64,000 bases of DNA from Streptomyces sp. NBC_01304 (GCF_035975855.1 NZ_CP109055.1:2232001-2296000), one strand, 5' to 3'; shown: positions 27,130 through 36,892, counted from the first letter of the stretch. The notes: generated from the sequence alone by a model not told the origin. Numbers and translations are program-made.

Positions 27130-29058
27130 TCAGGCCGCCCGGCTCTGGCCGGAGCCAGAGGTCGCGCCGCGATACCAGTACTCCAGGGTCAGCACATGCC
27201 ACAGATGCTTGGAGAAGTCCCGCTGCCCTGCGGCGTCCTCGGCGACCATCCGCGCGAGCGCGTCGCGGCGCAGGATCCCCGAGTTGACGAGTACGCCGTC
27301 GTTGATCACCTCGCGTACCAGCGGTGCCAGGTCCCGGCTCATCCAGGCCCGCAGCGGCGCGCTGAACAGGCCCTTGGGCCGGTACGCAATCTCCCTGGGC
27401 AGGATCGAGGTGGCCGCCTCCTTGAGGACGACCTTGCCCTGCCGTCCGACGATCTTGCGCTCGCCGGGCACGGCGAACGCCGCCTTGACCACCTCGACGT
27501 CGACGTACGGCACCCGCACCTCGGTCGACGCGGCCATGCTGGAGCGGTCCGTGTAGGCGAGGTTCAGGCCCGGCAGGAACATCCGGGCGTCGCCCAGGCA
27601 CATGCGGTTGACGAAGTCGTCGAGGTCGTTGTCCTGGTAGATGTCCGCATGCTCGGTCAGTACGTCGTCGACCGTCCCGGCCAGGTCCGGGTTGACCAGG
27701 GCGAGCAGCTCGTCCTGGTCGTACATGGTGTAGCTGCGCCGGAACGCGGTCTCCTCCGGCAGGTCAGCGAAGGACAGGAACCGCTTCGCGAACCGCACCG
27801 ACCGGTACCCGCGGCGGGCCGAGGCGACCGGCAGCCGGTCCACGGCCGCGTGCACACCGCGCCGCAGGGGCCGCGGGACGCGCTGGTAGCGCAGCGCGAT
27901 CAGGTTGGCCAGGTGCTTGCGGTAGCCGGCGAACAGCTCGTCGGCGCCCATCCCCGAGAGCATCACCTTGATGCCGGCTTCGCGGGCGGCGTTGCAGATC
28001 AGGAAGGTGTTGATCGCGGCGGGGTCGCCGATCGGCTCGTCCAGGTGGTACGTCATCTCCGGCAGCAGATCGAGCACGTTGGGCGCGATCTCGATCTCGT
28101 GCAGGTCGACGCCGAACTGCCCGGCCACCTGCCGGGCGTAGCGCAGGTCGTCCGGCATCGCCTCGAACTTGGCGTCCTCGGCGCGGAATCCGATCGTGTA
28201 CGCGGAGATCCCGGGCTGGTGGCGGGCCGCGAGCGCGGTCAGGTAGCTGGAGTCGAGACCGCCGGAGAGGAAGGTCGCCACGGGTACGTCGGAGAGCAGG
28301 TGCCGCTTCGTCGACTCCTCGACGATGGCGGCCAGGTCCGGCCGTTCGCCGCTGCGGGCCCGTTCCTGGCCCTCGGCCGCGACGTCCTTCAGGTTCCAGT
28401 ACTGACCGCGCTCCACCCGGCCGTCGGGCCGGCATCTGAGCCAGCTCCCCGGCGGCAGCTTCTCCGCCTCGCGGAACGCGCAACGCGAGTCCGGCACCCA
28501 GTAGTAGAGCAGCGAGGCCACCAGGGCCGCGTCGTCCACCTGCAGCGACCCGCCGGTCGCGGCGGCCAGCGCCTTCAGCTCGGAGGCGAACACCAGACCC
28601 TTGCCGCGCCGCAGCAGGAACAGCGGCTTGATGCCCAACTGGTCGCGGGCCAGGACCAGTTCACCCGTCCGCTCGTCGAAGACCGCGAACGCGAACATGC
28701 CGCGCAGCCGGGGCAGGCAGTCCGTGCCCCAGCGCCGCCAGGCCTCCAAGAGCACCTCGGTGTCGGAGGTGCCGCGGAAGCGCACCCCGGCTGCCGTCAA
28801 CTCGGCACGCAGCTCGGGCGCGTTGTACAGCTCGCCGTTGTACGAGAGGGCGAGGCCACCGGAGACCATCGGCTGGGCGCCGGTCTCGGACAGGTCGATG
28901 ATGCTCAACCGCCGGTGCCCGAGCTGCACTTCGCCGTCCCCTGCGGCGTGGCTGTACCGGCCCGCCCCGTCCGGACCGCGGTGGGCGAGGGTGTCGGTGA
29001 GCCGGTCGGTCACGGCCTTCCCGTCCGGCCATCGGTAGGTACCTGCTATGCCACACAT
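27130..29058 (-). CDS. asnB: Glutamine-hydrolysing asparagine synthetase-like amidotransferase
   Basis: This 642-residue class II amidotransferase has the N-terminal nucleophile Cys2 (MCGIAGTYR), the Ntn glutaminase residues SYNGELYN, and a synthetase domain with the pyrophosphate loop ATFLSGGLDSSYLTAL followed by LSGMGADELFAGYRKHL. Rather than making free asparagine, such copies in glycan loci probably amidate uronic-acid residues (inference; the operon has a UDP-Glc/GDP-Man dehydrogenase that would make a uronate). It lies 3 bp after the second Wzz-like gene and 70 bp before the oxidoreductase gene. Confidence 0.9.
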   Translation of the reverse strand: MCGIAGTYRWPDGKAVTDRLTDTLAHRGPDGAGRYSHAAGDGEVQLGHRRLSIIDLSETGAQPMVSGGLALSYNGELYNAPELRAELTAAGVRFRGTSDTEVLLEAWRRWGTDCLPRLRGMFAFAVFDERTGELVLARDQLGIKPLFLLRRGKGLVFASELKALAAATGGSLQVDDAALVASLLYYWVPDSRCAFREAEKLPPGSWLRCRPDGRVERGQYWNLKDVAAEGQERARSGERPDLAAIVEESTKRHLLSDVPVATFLSGGLDSSYLTALAARHQPGISAYTIGFRAEDAKFEAMPDDLRYARQVAGQFGVDLHEIEIAPNVLDLLPEMTYHLDEPIGDPAAINTFLICNAAREAGIKVMLSGMGADELFAGYRKHLANLIALRYQRVPRPLRRGVHAAVDRLPVASARRGYRSVRFAKRFLSFADLPEETAFRRSYTMYDQDELLALVNPDLAGTVDDVLTEHADIYQDNDLDDFVNRMCLGDARMFLPGLNLAYTDRSSMAASTEVRVPYVDVEVVKAAFAVPGERKIVGRQGKVVLKEAATSILPREIAYRPKGLFSAPLRAWMSRDLAPLVREVINDGVLVNSGILRRDALARMVAEDAAGQRDFSKHLWHVLTLEYWYRGATSGSGQSRAA

Positions 29059-29061
29059 GTC

Positions 29062-30591
29062 TTACCGTGCCTCCTGGTCGCTGTCCGGGACTCGTGCGGC
29101 GACCATCGACTGCCGCTCGGTTCTCAGTTGGCCCGTCCCGTTCTGCCGGGGCAGCCGCTCGGCACGGCCGCGCAGCGCGGTGTGCAGCCCGTCCCACAGC
29201 GTGCCGTCGGTCCGGTCGCGCGGGTCGGGGTCGATCAGCACCACACCGATCACTGGAATGCCCAGGTCCGCGAGTTGCCGCGCCACGGTGTGCAGCCATG
29301 CGGCGCTGCCGTGCCCGGCACGCACCACGAGCACGGTCTGGGTGCCGAGGTGCCGCAGGTCGGTCCATGCCGTGCCGGGCGCGACCGAGCCGACGCCGAT
29401 CCGGCGCATCTTGTTCGGCACGGTCGCGGCGCGGTCGCCGCTGACCACGGTCGGGTCGCCCGGCTTCTGGCGGCGGTCCGCGAGTTGCCGGCCGGGCAGG
29501 CCGTCGATGATCACCACAGGACCGTCCTCCGCCAGGGCGTCGGCGAGGTCCAGGGCGATGGCGCTCATGCTGCGTACACAGCCCAGTTCGAGGAGCGACA
29601 CCGGTTCCGCGGCGTCGCGTACGGCGCGGGCCAGGGTCGCGGTGAGCCTTGTCCGTGCCGCCCGGGTCCGTCGGCGCTGCCAGGGCCTGCCCGACTTCAG
29701 GGACGCCCGGCGCAGCTCCGCGACGACCGAGGCACCCAGGTTCGCGGCGATCGCCCGGCGCAGCACGGGGCGGTCCCGTACCACCGTGCCGACCGCGGCC
29801 AGCGCGAGCCCGAGGACGAGCCCGAGGACGAGCCCGATCCCGGCGTTGGTGACGGCCGCCTTGGGCAGCGAGTGCCGCACCGCGCGCGGGGCGTCCACGA
29901 TCTGCGTACCGGCGATGAGCTGCGGAGCGCCGAGGCGTGCCTCCGCGGAGCGCTGGCCGTAGTCGTCGATGCGTGAGGTGAGTTCGGCCCTGCGGGCGAA
30001 GAGCGACTCGGCTTCGGCCGGAGCGTCCGGGTCGCTCTCCGGCGGCTGGCTCTCGATCGCCTTGTTGACCTTGGCGAGCTCTTCCTGAAGGAGGGCCCGC
30101 TGGTCGAGCAGGGTCTTGGCCTCGGCGTTCGAGGCTTCCCGCATCCGCCTGACGTGGTCGGCGACGAACGCGTCGGCCAGCGCCTCGGCCCGGGCCACCG
30201 CGTCGGCGTCGCTGTCACCCGTCACTTCGATCTGCAGCAGGTTGTTGGTCAGGCCGGTGGCCGTGTACTCGCCCATGAAGTCTTCCGGGCGTTCCGGGGA
30301 CTTGAGGGCGTCCAGGGCCTTGCCGGCGACCCGTGTGGTCTGCAGCAGCGCGACGTCGGTGCGGATCAGCGTTCCGGGGTCGTTGGGCTGGTCCTCCTTG
30401 TGCGCGACGAGCACCTTGGTCACCGCGGTCGGCGGCGGCGGCATCAGGACCGCGATCGCCGCGCCGGCAAGAAGGCCGAGCAGCGCCATGGCGCACCAGA
30501 AGCGGCGGCGCCTGCGCACCGCCACCACCAGCGCCTGCAGGTCGAACAGCGGAGCAGCCTGCGAGGACTGCGAAGTCGTGCTCGTCGTCAC
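29062..30591 (-). CDS. Wzz-like chain-length protein with a degenerate BY-kinase domain
   Basis: This 509-residue protein has an N-terminal Wzz domain with a membrane span (FWCAMALLGLLAGAAIAVLM), a coiled-coil segment (residues about 130-220) and a second span (GIGLVLGLVLGLALAAVG). A cytoplasmic part follows (LLELGCVRSMSAIALDLADAL, VVIIDGLPG) that resembles the CpsD/Wzc kinase fold but lacks the GxxxGKT Walker A loop. It may act as a scaffold, not an active tyrosine kinase. The GTG start overlaps the preceding gene by 4 bp. Confidence 0.78.
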   Translation of the reverse strand: MTTSTTSQSSQAAPLFDLQALVVAVRRRRRFWCAMALLGLLAGAAIAVLMPPPPTAVTKVLVAHKEDQPNDPGTLIRTDVALLQTTRVAGKALDALKSPERPEDFMGEYTATGLTNNLLQIEVTGDSDADAVARAEALADAFVADHVRRMREASNAEAKTLLDQRALLQEELAKVNKAIESQPPESDPDAPAEAESLFARRAELTSRIDDYGQRSAEARLGAPQLIAGTQIVDAPRAVRHSLPKAAVTNAGIGLVLGLVLGLALAAVGTVVRDRPVLRRAIAANLGASVVAELRRASLKSGRPWQRRRTRAARTRLTATLARAVRDAAEPVSLLELGCVRSMSAIALDLADALAEDGPVVIIDGLPGRQLADRRQKPGDPTVVSGDRAATVPNKMRRIGVGSVAPGTAWTDLRHLGTQTVLVVRAGHGSAAWLHTVARQLADLGIPVIGVVLIDPDPRDRTDGTLWDGLHTALRGRAERLPRQNGTGQLRTERQSMVAARVPDSDQEAR

Positions 30592-31976
30592 GCCGAACCC
30601 CCCGTCGCGTGGCCGCGCACGGCGAGCGCCAGCGTGGCACCCTCCGGAGGTTGACCGGCGGACAGCGGCTCGGTGACCCGGACCGTCCCGGCGACGACGA
30701 AGCCGACGACCTCGTGCTTGCCGTCCGCACACGCCTCGGCGAGGCCGGCGAGCTCCGTCGCGGTCAGGCTCCCCTCGCTGAGCACGATCAGGGCGCCGGA
30801 TTCGGCGGCGCGGTCCGGCACCACCGGGCGGTCCACCGGGACTCCGACCACCCGCAGCATGAGGTCTCCCCTGCTCGAAGCGCCGGCGGAAGGGTCGCTC
30901 TCGGCCTCGGCGGCGAGCTGTCCGGCGGCCCGGCGGGCGATCTCGTCGCCGTCCGGTACGACGACCAACAGCCGTCGGCGGGAGGGCAGTTGACCCCTCA
31001 GGCGCGCGCACACCCGCCGGTAGCGGATCTTCCGTCCGGCCTCGTCGCCGGACGTCCGCGGGGCCGGTGTGTCCCATCGGATGTCGAGGCCGAGCAGCCG
31101 GCGGATCCGGGCCCACAGGCCGCCGCCCTCCGACCGCGCCGCGGACCGTTCCTCCGGCACGTCGACGGTGCCGAGGAACGCCGAGCCCAGCGCCGCGGCT
31201 ATCTCCGCTTCGGTGCGCAGTCGGCGGCTCGCCCGCGCGGCGGTGAGATGGCCGATGACCGCGAGCAGGAAGAACAGCAGTGCCCCACCGGCCATCAACT
31301 GCATCCTCGTGGGCGGTGCCTCGCCGGCCGGCCGGGGCGACGGCCCCATGATGACCATGCTGGACTTGTTCGCCGCCGGGTCGGTCTCGCCCAGCTTGTC
31401 CATGGCCTCCTCCAGCGCGGTCCGCAGCTTCTCGAGCTCGGTGCGCCCCTGCACGCTCTCCACGCTCTGCCCCGGATCGGCCGCCTTGGCCAGCTCGGTG
31501 ATGCGGCGGCTGGTCTGCTCCACCTTCTTGCGCAGCGCCTCGGGCCCTGTCGCCGCGCCGGGGTCGCCCGCGATCCGCGCGGCGAACGAGACGAATTCCT
31601 TGGCCACCTGGTCGGCGAGCCGTTGTGCGCGCTCCGGGGTTTCGGCGGTGCCCGAGACCTTGATGATGTTCCCGTCGGCGGCCTTGGCGCCCACTTGCTC
31701 CCGCAGGTCGCTGCCGCTGACGCCCGGCCAGTCGAGCTTGGCGGCCGCGCGGTCGACCACCGCCGAACTGGTCGCGATCTCCGACTGGGTCAGCAGCTCG
31801 CGCTGCTCCCACTGCCCCGGCAGCACTACCGAGGCCGACGTCGTGTAGCGCGGCGGGAACAGCACGGAGACGCCGTAGCCGACGAGCGCGCCCACCACGG
31901 CGAGGGCGGCGAGCAGCCGCCAGCGCCGGCGGAAGATCCGGCCGATCGTGACCAGGCGTATCGGGTCTTCACTCAT
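30588..31976 (-). CDS. Wzz-like chain-length determinant protein
   Basis: This 462-residue protein begins with the Wzz N-terminal span (RRRWRLLAALAVVGALVGYGVSVLFPPRY) and a periplasmic coiled coil (EALRKKVEQTSRRITELAK..., residues about 150-220). A second span is MQLMAGGALLFFLLAVIGHL. The C-terminal cytoplasmic part (RRLLVVVPDGDEIARRAAGQLA) again resembles a kinase-like fold with no visible Walker A motif. Two tandem Wzz genes without a recognisable active kinase are unusual. The ATG overlaps the upstream GT4 stop. Confidence 0.8.
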   Translation of the reverse strand: MSEDPIRLVTIGRIFRRRWRLLAALAVVGALVGYGVSVLFPPRYTTSASVVLPGQWEQRELLTQSEIATSSAVVDRAAAKLDWPGVSGSDLREQVGAKAADGNIIKVSGTAETPERAQRLADQVAKEFVSFAARIAGDPGAATGPEALRKKVEQTSRRITELAKAADPGQSVESVQGRTELEKLRTALEEAMDKLGETDPAANKSSMVIMGPSPRPAGEAPPTRMQLMAGGALLFFLLAVIGHLTAARASRRLRTEAEIAAALGSAFLGTVDVPEERSAARSEGGGLWARIRRLLGLDIRWDTPAPRTSGDEAGRKIRYRRVCARLRGQLPSRRRLLVVVPDGDEIARRAAGQLAAEAESDPSAGASSRGDLMLRVVGVPVDRPVVPDRAAESGALIVLSEGSLTATELAGLAEACADGKHEVVGFVVAGTVRVTEPLSAGQPPEGATLALAVRGHATGGSA

Positions 31977-33238
31977 CGGCGCGGCTTCTTCCCTGTCCGG
32001 ACCGGGTTGCCCGTCGCCACCGGGGCGCGGTCACGGCAGGCGGCGGCGTAGGCGTCGAGCAGCGCCGCCTGCGAGTTCCGCCACGAGAGCTCTCCGCCGA
32101 TCCGTTCCTGGCCGATCTTGCCCATGCGGGCCCGCTTCTCCGGATCGTCGAGCAGCATCGCGACGAGCCCGGCGAACTCGGCCTCGTCGTCGGCGGCCGC
32201 GTAGACGGCGGCGTCACCGGCGGAGACCCGCGCCTCGCGGAGGTCGAACGAGACGAGGGGCCTGCCCATCGCCATGTACTCCAGGACCTTGTTCATGGTC
32301 GACACGTCGTTGAGCGGGTTGCGCGGGTCGGGCGAGAGGCACACGTCCGCGGTGGACAGGTAGCGCACCAGATCGGCGTCCGGGATGCGACCGGTGAACT
32401 GCACCTGATCCGAGAGGCCGAGCTTCCGGGACAGCTCCACCATCGCGTCGAAGGCGTCGCCGGAGCCGACGAACACCGCGTGCCAGTCGGTCCGTCCGAG
32501 CTCGTCGCGCAGCTTCGCGAGGGCCCGCAGCGCGTAGTCGACGCCGTCCTGAGGGCCCATGACGCCGAGGTAGCACAGCAGATGAGGCTTGCCGCGCTTC
32601 AACTCCGTTTCGGGCGGCACCGGTTGGAACCGCTCTACCTGGGGCGCGCTGCGCACCACGAAGACGTCCTCGGGCCGCTTGCCGCCGCGGCTGAGTGCGA
32701 CGTCCCGGTAGCTCTCGTTAGTGGCGATCACGACATCCGCGGCCCGGTAGGTCCGCCGCTCCAGCGCGCACACACCGCGGTAGAGCAGATCCTTGCCGCG
32801 GTCGAACCGCGAGAGGTACAACTCCGGCACCAGGTCGTGCTGGTCGAACACGAACCGCGCGCCGCGCCGCTTCAGCCACAGCGCCGGCAGGAACAGCAGG
32901 TCGGGCGGGTTGCAGGCGTGCACCACGTCGACCGGGCCGACCTTGCGGGCCAGCCGCATCGTGTGCCACAGCGCGGATCCGTACTCCCGCAGGTAGCCGG
33001 CCGGTCCTCCGGTGGCCGCGCGCAACGGGTAGCGGTGGATCCGCACCCCGTCGACCTCCGCCTCCAACTCCATGTCCCGCTTTGTCCCTTGGGGACAAAT
33101 GACGTGCACCGTCCAGCCCGCGTCGCGCAGCGTCGTGCACTCCTGCCACACCCGCCGGTCGAACGGCACCGACAGGTTCTCCACCAAGATCAGCGCGCGC
33201 CGGGAGGCCCCGGCTCCGCTGGTTGTGTCACCAAGCAA
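31973..33238 (-). CDS. Family 4 glycosyltransferase
   Basis: This 421-residue GT-B enzyme has an acceptor domain with RALILVENLSVPFDRRVWQE, VHVICPQG, VVHACNPPDLLFLPAL and FDQHDLVPELY. The donor domain has YLGVMGPQDGVDYALRAL and a nucleotide-sugar motif PLNDVSTMNKVLEYMAMGRPLV. It is WbuB-like. TTG at 33238 is the most likely start, because it overlaps the dehydrogenase stop and no in-frame ATG or GTG lies closer than the core fold. It probably adds the second sugar. Confidence 0.88.
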   Translation of the reverse strand: MLGDTTSGAGASRRALILVENLSVPFDRRVWQECTTLRDAGWTVHVICPQGTKRDMELEAEVDGVRIHRYPLRAATGGPAGYLREYGSALWHTMRLARKVGPVDVVHACNPPDLLFLPALWLKRRGARFVFDQHDLVPELYLSRFDRGKDLLYRGVCALERRTYRAADVVIATNESYRDVALSRGGKRPEDVFVVRSAPQVERFQPVPPETELKRGKPHLLCYLGVMGPQDGVDYALRALAKLRDELGRTDWHAVFVGSGDAFDAMVELSRKLGLSDQVQFTGRIPDADLVRYLSTADVCLSPDPRNPLNDVSTMNKVLEYMAMGRPLVSFDLREARVSAGDAAVYAAADDEAEFAGLVAMLLDDPEKRARMGKIGQERIGGELSWRNSQAALLDAYAAACRDRAPVATGNPVRTGKKPRR

Positions 33239-34541
33239 GGCCCACGTACCCAGGTTCGGCCCGGCGCGCGTCGGCGTCGGGTATGCGGATGAGGTCGACG
33301 ATCATCGGGCCGGTGCCATGGGGCAGCGCCGACAGGACGGCCGGATCCTTGGTCCCGACCAGGCACACCTCGGCGTGCTCGAGCACTTCGTCCACGGACT
33401 CCGCGAGCAGCTGCCCGAGGTGCGGCAGCCGGGTCTCGATGTACTCGCGGTTCGCGCCGAGCAGCCGGGACAGGCTCACATTGGCGTCGTAGATCTTCAG
33501 GTCGTAGCCCTTGCCGAAGAGCCGCTCCGCCAGCTCGACGAGCGGGCTCTCGCGGAGGTCGTCGGTGCCGGGCTTGAACGACAGCCCGAACAGGCCCACC
33601 TTGCGCTTGCCGGTGCGCTCGACCAGCTCCACCGCGCGCTGCAGATGGTCGGCGTTGGAGGGCAGCACATGGGCGAGGATCGGCACCGAGACGTCGGCCC
33701 GCTGGGCCGCGTACACCAGACTGCGCAGATCCTTGGGCAGGCAGGAGCCGCCGAAGGCGAAGCCGGGCCGCAGGTAGGCGGGGCTGATGTTCAGCTTGCG
33801 GTCGGCGAGGAACACGTCCATCACCTGGTGCGAGTCCACCCCGAGCGCCTGGCACACCGCGCCCAGCTCGTTCGCGAAGCCGATCTTGAGGCCGTGGAAG
33901 GCGTTGTCCGCGTACTTGATCGCCTCGGCCGTCGGGACCGGTACCCGGAACACCTCGCCGGGCAGGCCTTCGTACAGCGCCGCCACCACGTCGCCGCTGG
34001 CCGCGTCGAGTTCGCCGATGACGGTCTTGGGCGGGTCGAAGAAGTCCCGCACGCTGGTGCCCTCGCGCAGGAACTCCGGGTTGACCGCGACCCCGAAGTC
34101 CACCCCGGCGGTACCGGCGTACTTCTCCAGGATCGGTACGAGGAGGTTCAGGCAGGTGCCCGGGAGCATGGTGGAGCGGAACACGACCGTCTGCCGCCCG
34201 CCCCGCTCGGCCACCGCGGCACCGATCTCCTCGGTGACCCGCTCCAAGTACGTGGTGCACAGGCTGCCGTTGGGCTCCGACGGCGTGCCCACGCAGATCA
34301 GCGACACCTCGCTGCCCATGATCGCCTCGCGCACGTCGCGGGTGGCTCGCAGCGCTCCGGTCCGTACGACCTCGGCGATGAGCTCGCCGATCCGCTCCTC
34401 GACCACGGGGGCCTTGCCGTCGTTGACCAGGTCGACCTTCACCTGGTTCACGTCCACCCCGATGACCTCGTGGCCGAGGCTGGCCAGGCATGCCGCCGAC
34501 ACACAGCCGACGTAGCCGAGCCCTAAGACGCTTACTCTCAT
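33228..34541 (-). CDS. UDP-glucose/GDP-mannose dehydrogenase family protein
   Basis: This 437-residue NAD-dependent enzyme has VLGLGYVGCVSAACLASLGHEV at the N-terminus, FRSTMLPGTCLN, NPEFLREGTSVRDFFDPPKTVIGE, and the catalytic Cys in FGGSCLPKDLRSL. The C-terminal domain has LFGLSFKPGTDDLRESP. It is close to AlgD-type GDP-mannose dehydrogenases in order of motifs, but UDP-sugar use is equally possible. It makes a uronate donor for the polymer. GGGGAGGAAC precedes the ATG. Confidence 0.87.
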   Translation of the reverse strand: MRVSVLGLGYVGCVSAACLASLGHEVIGVDVNQVKVDLVNDGKAPVVEERIGELIAEVVRTGALRATRDVREAIMGSEVSLICVGTPSEPNGSLCTTYLERVTEEIGAAVAERGGRQTVVFRSTMLPGTCLNLLVPILEKYAGTAGVDFGVAVNPEFLREGTSVRDFFDPPKTVIGELDAASGDVVAALYEGLPGEVFRVPVPTAEAIKYADNAFHGLKIGFANELGAVCQALGVDSHQVMDVFLADRKLNISPAYLRPGFAFGGSCLPKDLRSLVYAAQRADVSVPILAHVLPSNADHLQRAVELVERTGKRKVGLFGLSFKPGTDDLRESPLVELAERLFGKGYDLKIYDANVSLSRLLGANREYIETRLPHLGQLLAESVDEVLEHAEVCLVGTKDPAVLSALPHGTGPMIVDLIRIPDADARRAEPGYVGLAW

Positions 34542-34623
34542 GTCCTGTTCCTCCCCCTGGGCAGGCCCTTTCGGCCTGCGGTCCACGCGCCGGCCGGGCC
34601 ACCGCGTTGCAGCCGCCCGCGCA

Positions 34624-36147
34624 TCAATACGCCCCCTGGCCCTGGAGCACCGCCCGCAGGGTCTTCCACAAGATCACTGTGTCGAGGGCGAGCGACCAGT
34701 CCTCGACGTAGCGCAGGTCGAGGCGGACCGCCTCCTCCCACGGCAGGTCGCTGCGTCCGCTGATCTGCCACAGACCGGTGAGCCCGGGCTTGACCAGGAG
34801 CCGCCGCTTGATGTCCGGGCCGTACGCGGCCGACTCCTCCGGCAACGGAGGCCGCGGGCCCACCAGCGACATCGATCCGGTGAGCACGTTGAAGAGCTGC
34901 GGGAGCTCGTCGAGCGAGTAGCGGCGCAGCACCGCTCCCACCCGGGTCACCCGCGGGTCCCGGCGGAGCTTGAACAGCAGGCCGGCGCCCTCGTTGAGGT
35001 CGGTCAGCCCGGCACGTGCCTTGTGGGCGCCGGAGACCATGGTGCGGAACTTGAAGATGGTGAACTCGCGGCCGTCCTTGCCGACTCTGCGCTGGCGATA
35101 CAGCGCCCCACCCCGGCTGTCCACCAGGACGAGCAGCCCGACGACCACCATCAGCGGGGCGAACACCATCAGCAGGAACGCCGCACCCAGCCGGTCGACG
35201 ACCCCTTTGACCGCCCGGCGGCCTCCGGTGAAGGTCGGCATGCTGACCCGGAGGAGCGGGATCCCGAGCACCGCGTCGACGTGCAGCCGCGGTCCTGCCA
35301 CCTCCATGAGGACGGGGGCCACGACCATCTCGGCATCGCTGCCCTCGAGGTTCCAGGCCAGCCGCTGCAGGCCGTCCGGCGACCAGTGCGGATCCGGGGT
35401 GACCGCGACGACGCGGTAGCCGTCGCGGCGCACGTGGCCCGCGACGTCCGCCAGCATCCCGACCACCGGCACTCCGTCCAACTGGTCGCCGTCGAGCCCG
35501 AGTCCGTCCCGTGTGCAGACCGCCTCCACCCGCCAGCCGAGATGCGGATATTTGCGGGTCCGGGCGATCAGGTCGCGCACGGTGGCCAGACTCCCGGCAG
35601 CGAGCACCGGGCGCAGGCATCTTCCTTCCATCCGCTGTTTGTGCAGCCACAGACGGAGGAGATATCGCTCGGTCATGGTGATGAGCGCGATCGCCGGTAT
35701 CGCGACGAAGATCCAGAGTTTGATGTTCCGCGAGGTGAGGGCGATCCCGCCGAGCGAGAGCACGACGGCCGCCGTGAAGAGTGAGCGTCCGAGTCTGCGG
35801 AATTCCTCGGCGCCCTGGCCGAGCACGGCCGGCGCCCAGGCCCGGCTCACCGCGAGCGACCCCAGCACGAGGAGCTCGGTGAGGAAGGCGAGAATTCTCC
35901 ACTTCTCATGCCAGTTGGCCGCATCCCGGGCCCCGAAGAAGCCGCCTATCGCCGCCACCACGAGGGCGGTGGCCATGGTGTCGCTGAGGATCACGGTACG
36001 TCGGTACCGCTGCTCCCAGTCGATCGCGGGCCGGCTGATTGTCCCGTTCGCCATGCGCCAGTGCGCTGACGGAAACGGGCTGACTAAGTCGCCCTCCTGG
36101 ACAGACCCCCCCAGGTCGCCAGTGGGTCCGACGTGTTCGCCCAACAC
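34624..36147 (-). CDS. Initiating polyprenyl glycosylphosphotransferase
   Basis: This 507-residue enzyme transfers the first sugar-1-phosphate to undecaprenyl phosphate. It has four N-terminal spans, a CoA-binding-like middle domain (VAAGSLATVRDLI), a further span and the bacterial sugar-transferase domain (YRQRRVGKDGREFTIFKFRTM, RYSLDELPQLFNVLTGSMSLVGPRPPLP, GRSDLPWEEAVRLDLRYV). GTG at 36147 is favoured: GGGGGAGGAACC precedes it. ATG at 36054 gives a shorter protein that still includes all domains. As the first gene of the long minus-strand operon it sets initiation of the glycan. Confidence 0.88.
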   Translation of the reverse strand: MLGEHVGPTGDLGGSVQEGDLVSPFPSAHWRMANGTISRPAIDWEQRYRRTVILSDTMATALVVAAIGGFFGARDAANWHEKWRILAFLTELLVLGSLAVSRAWAPAVLGQGAEEFRRLGRSLFTAAVVLSLGGIALTSRNIKLWIFVAIPAIALITMTERYLLRLWLHKQRMEGRCLRPVLAAGSLATVRDLIARTRKYPHLGWRVEAVCTRDGLGLDGDQLDGVPVVGMLADVAGHVRRDGYRVVAVTPDPHWSPDGLQRLAWNLEGSDAEMVVAPVLMEVAGPRLHVDAVLGIPLLRVSMPTFTGGRRAVKGVVDRLGAAFLLMVFAPLMVVVGLLVLVDSRGGALYRQRRVGKDGREFTIFKFRTMVSGAHKARAGLTDLNEGAGLLFKLRRDPRVTRVGAVLRRYSLDELPQLFNVLTGSMSLVGPRPPLPEESAAYGPDIKRRLLVKPGLTGLWQISGRSDLPWEEAVRLDLRYVEDWSLALDTVILWKTLRAVLQGQGAY

Positions 36148-36263
36148 GGTTCCTCCCCCTCGGGAGGCCCCCGCCCCCCGCACAGTTCCTCCCCATGGGA
36201 GGCCCCGCCCCCCGTGCCGCGCTCTTCCTCCCCCCAGGAGGACTCCCCGCCCCCCGTGCATGA
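36144..36263 (-). promoter_or_regulatory. Three tandem SD-containing hairpins before the glycan operon
   Basis: Three imperfect copies of about 35-45 bp lie directly upstream of the initiating transferase. Each has CCTCC(C) paired with GGGGAGGA, so the Shine-Dalgarno would lie inside a stem. Each also has a G-run spacer. The last two copies are followed by GTG in the same frame, 36 nt apart. This is a possible translational control element (inference). Confidence 0.55.
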
Positions 36264-36892
36264 CAGCCCGGCCGTGTCACGGCCGTTTCGGCGCTACTTG
36301 AACAACCCACCCAGGCGGCAGTGGACTCGCATGTCCCGCCAGACGCTCGAGGTGCACGAGAACCCGTCGAAACCCCGGGTGCTCCCCGCACCCCGGGCCC
36401 CCTCGCGGGCCCCAAGAATTCGCCACCCCCAGGCCTGGCGTCGGGAACGCAACTGATGGCTGTTCGTAGCGCCGGACCTATTGATCATTACTGGTTGCCT
36501 CATGTTCAACCAGGTGAAGCACGGTCAATCTAGACCATTGGCGGCTGCCTGAAGAGGGGATGTGTGCAATTTGTGCTGAAGCTTTGGAACTGGTTTCACC
36601 AATTGATCACCACTTGCAGGCAACCTGCCGCCGAAGACGCACGTCTGACCTGCAATGACGGGAGTTCCACAGGCCGACGACAGCGGCGGAATGAATCCTT
36701 CCCCACGCCGCCAACTCGGCCATATTTAGGCCCTGTTGGCGCATTCGGGAGGGTGCCTCACGGTGCCGCGAGGGGCCTTCCGCGACGCCCGGTTCAACTA
36801 CGGGCCCGGGTGGCGGAGTCGGGGCGCACCCGACCTTGATCACCACACACAATTTGGAGATGGCCGGCAGTTGCGCGGACCTCGGGTCAGGC

